This document shows, piece after piece, positions 19,827 through 19,983 of a stretch of 19,983 bases of DNA. The notes below the pieces were generated by a model, which was not told the origin of the DNA, searched no databases, and saw only the letters and a list, made by a program, of their open reading frames with translations. Numbering within the stretch: position 1 is the stretch's first letter; each line of letters opens with the position of its first letter. Position numbers and translations under genes: made by a program. The DNA comes from Clostridia bacterium (lineage in GTDB: Bacteria; Bacillota; Clostridia; Christensenellales; DUVY01): the NCBI GenBank assembly GCA_026001225.1, contig BNZQ01000035.1, positions 1 to 19,983 of the forward strand. Reading direction: 5' to 3'.

Positions 19827-19983
19827 ATGGACACAATTTATCATTTGCGCCTGACGGAACAGGATGCGGGGAAGTACGCGATCCTGACGGGCGATCCCGC
19901 GCGCGTGCCGGAAATCGCCCGCCTTTTGGATAAGCCGTATAAAGCCGCGCAGAACCGCGAATATACGACTTATACGGGTACGT
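19827..19983 (+). CDS. udp: Uridine phosphorylase, 3' end outside window
   Basis: The first 52 residues are visible: MDTIYHLRLTEQDAGKYAIL, TGDPARVPEIARLLDKP, QNREYTTYTGT. The phosphate-binding GDPARV and the NREYTTYTG word are typical of uridine phosphorylases, which split uridine to uracil and ribose-1-phosphate in pyrimidine salvage. The gene runs off the window. The start is ATG 19827; no ribosome site precedes it, since a -10 box ends seven bases before, so the mRNA is probably leaderless. A broader nucleoside phosphorylase is possible until the rest of the sequence is read. Confidence 0.85.
   Translation, partial: MDTIYHLRLTEQDAGKYAILTGDPARVPEIARLLDKPYKAAQNREYTTYTGT

Overview
The window looks like a chromosomal piece of an uncultured, low-oxygen Clostridia-type bacterium (Firmicutes). 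The reasons are a ybeY-era-recO neighbourhood, near-consensus TTGACA/TATAAT promoters (many with an extended -10 TG), GGAGG ribosome sites, a YkpA/YbiT-type ABC-F protein, DUF2148 and DUF2188 proteins, and tRNA genes with encoded CCA. By eye the GC content is mixed: GC-rich housekeeping genes alternate with clearly AT-richer inserts (5150-5920, 8654-10041). I cannot name the species.

Region 1 (1-2850) holds the 3' part of ybeY, era, a 46-residue membrane peptide and recO (the last two on the minus strand). Both ybeY and era carry in-frame inserts of about 300 bp made of 7-bp tandem repeats and small hairpins, which the host genes read through without a stop.

Region 2 (2850-7740) holds a small membrane protein with a probable leaderless mRNA, an ABC-F ATPase and an ABC exporter half-transporter. 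Between the last two sits a 771-bp element (5150-5920). It is bounded by inverted arrays of the same kind of 7-bp repeat and carries a four-helix-bundle protein (the family of 23S rRNA intervening-sequence proteins) plus a small membrane protein. Removing it with one copy of a 3-bp ATG flank rebuilds an ATGA stop/start overlap between abcF and the exporter gene.

Region 3 (7740-12600) holds a membrane protein of unknown function; a minus-strand unit of tRNA-Gly, a short-chain dehydrogenase and a membrane protein; a divergent plus-strand unit with a Thr/Lys-rich small protein and a DUF2148 protein; a DUF2188 protein; a MarR regulator with its probable operator; and tRNA-Gln.

Region 4 (12780-18870) starts with a LacI-type regulator. 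It is followed by a consensus promoter with a LacI-like operator and a hairpin-rich leader, two tandemly duplicated lipoproteins, and the first half of a solute-binding lipoprotein. That last gene runs in frame into a fragment resembling the tail of a phage cytosine methyltransferase. After it come a 5'-truncated phage tail protein, a repeat of that gene's 3' end, and a DinD-like/large-serine-recombinase chimera ending in a strong terminator. This reads as a sugar-uptake operon broken by a collapsed prophage.

Region 5 (18870-19983) holds a promoter followed by a non-coding repeat block, a putative immunity-type protein, and the start of a uridine phosphorylase gene that runs off the window and again looks leaderless.

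The most unusual signal is the family of 7-bp-repeat elements: one version carries a four-helix-bundle gene, and two short versions lie in frame inside conserved rRNA-maturation genes.
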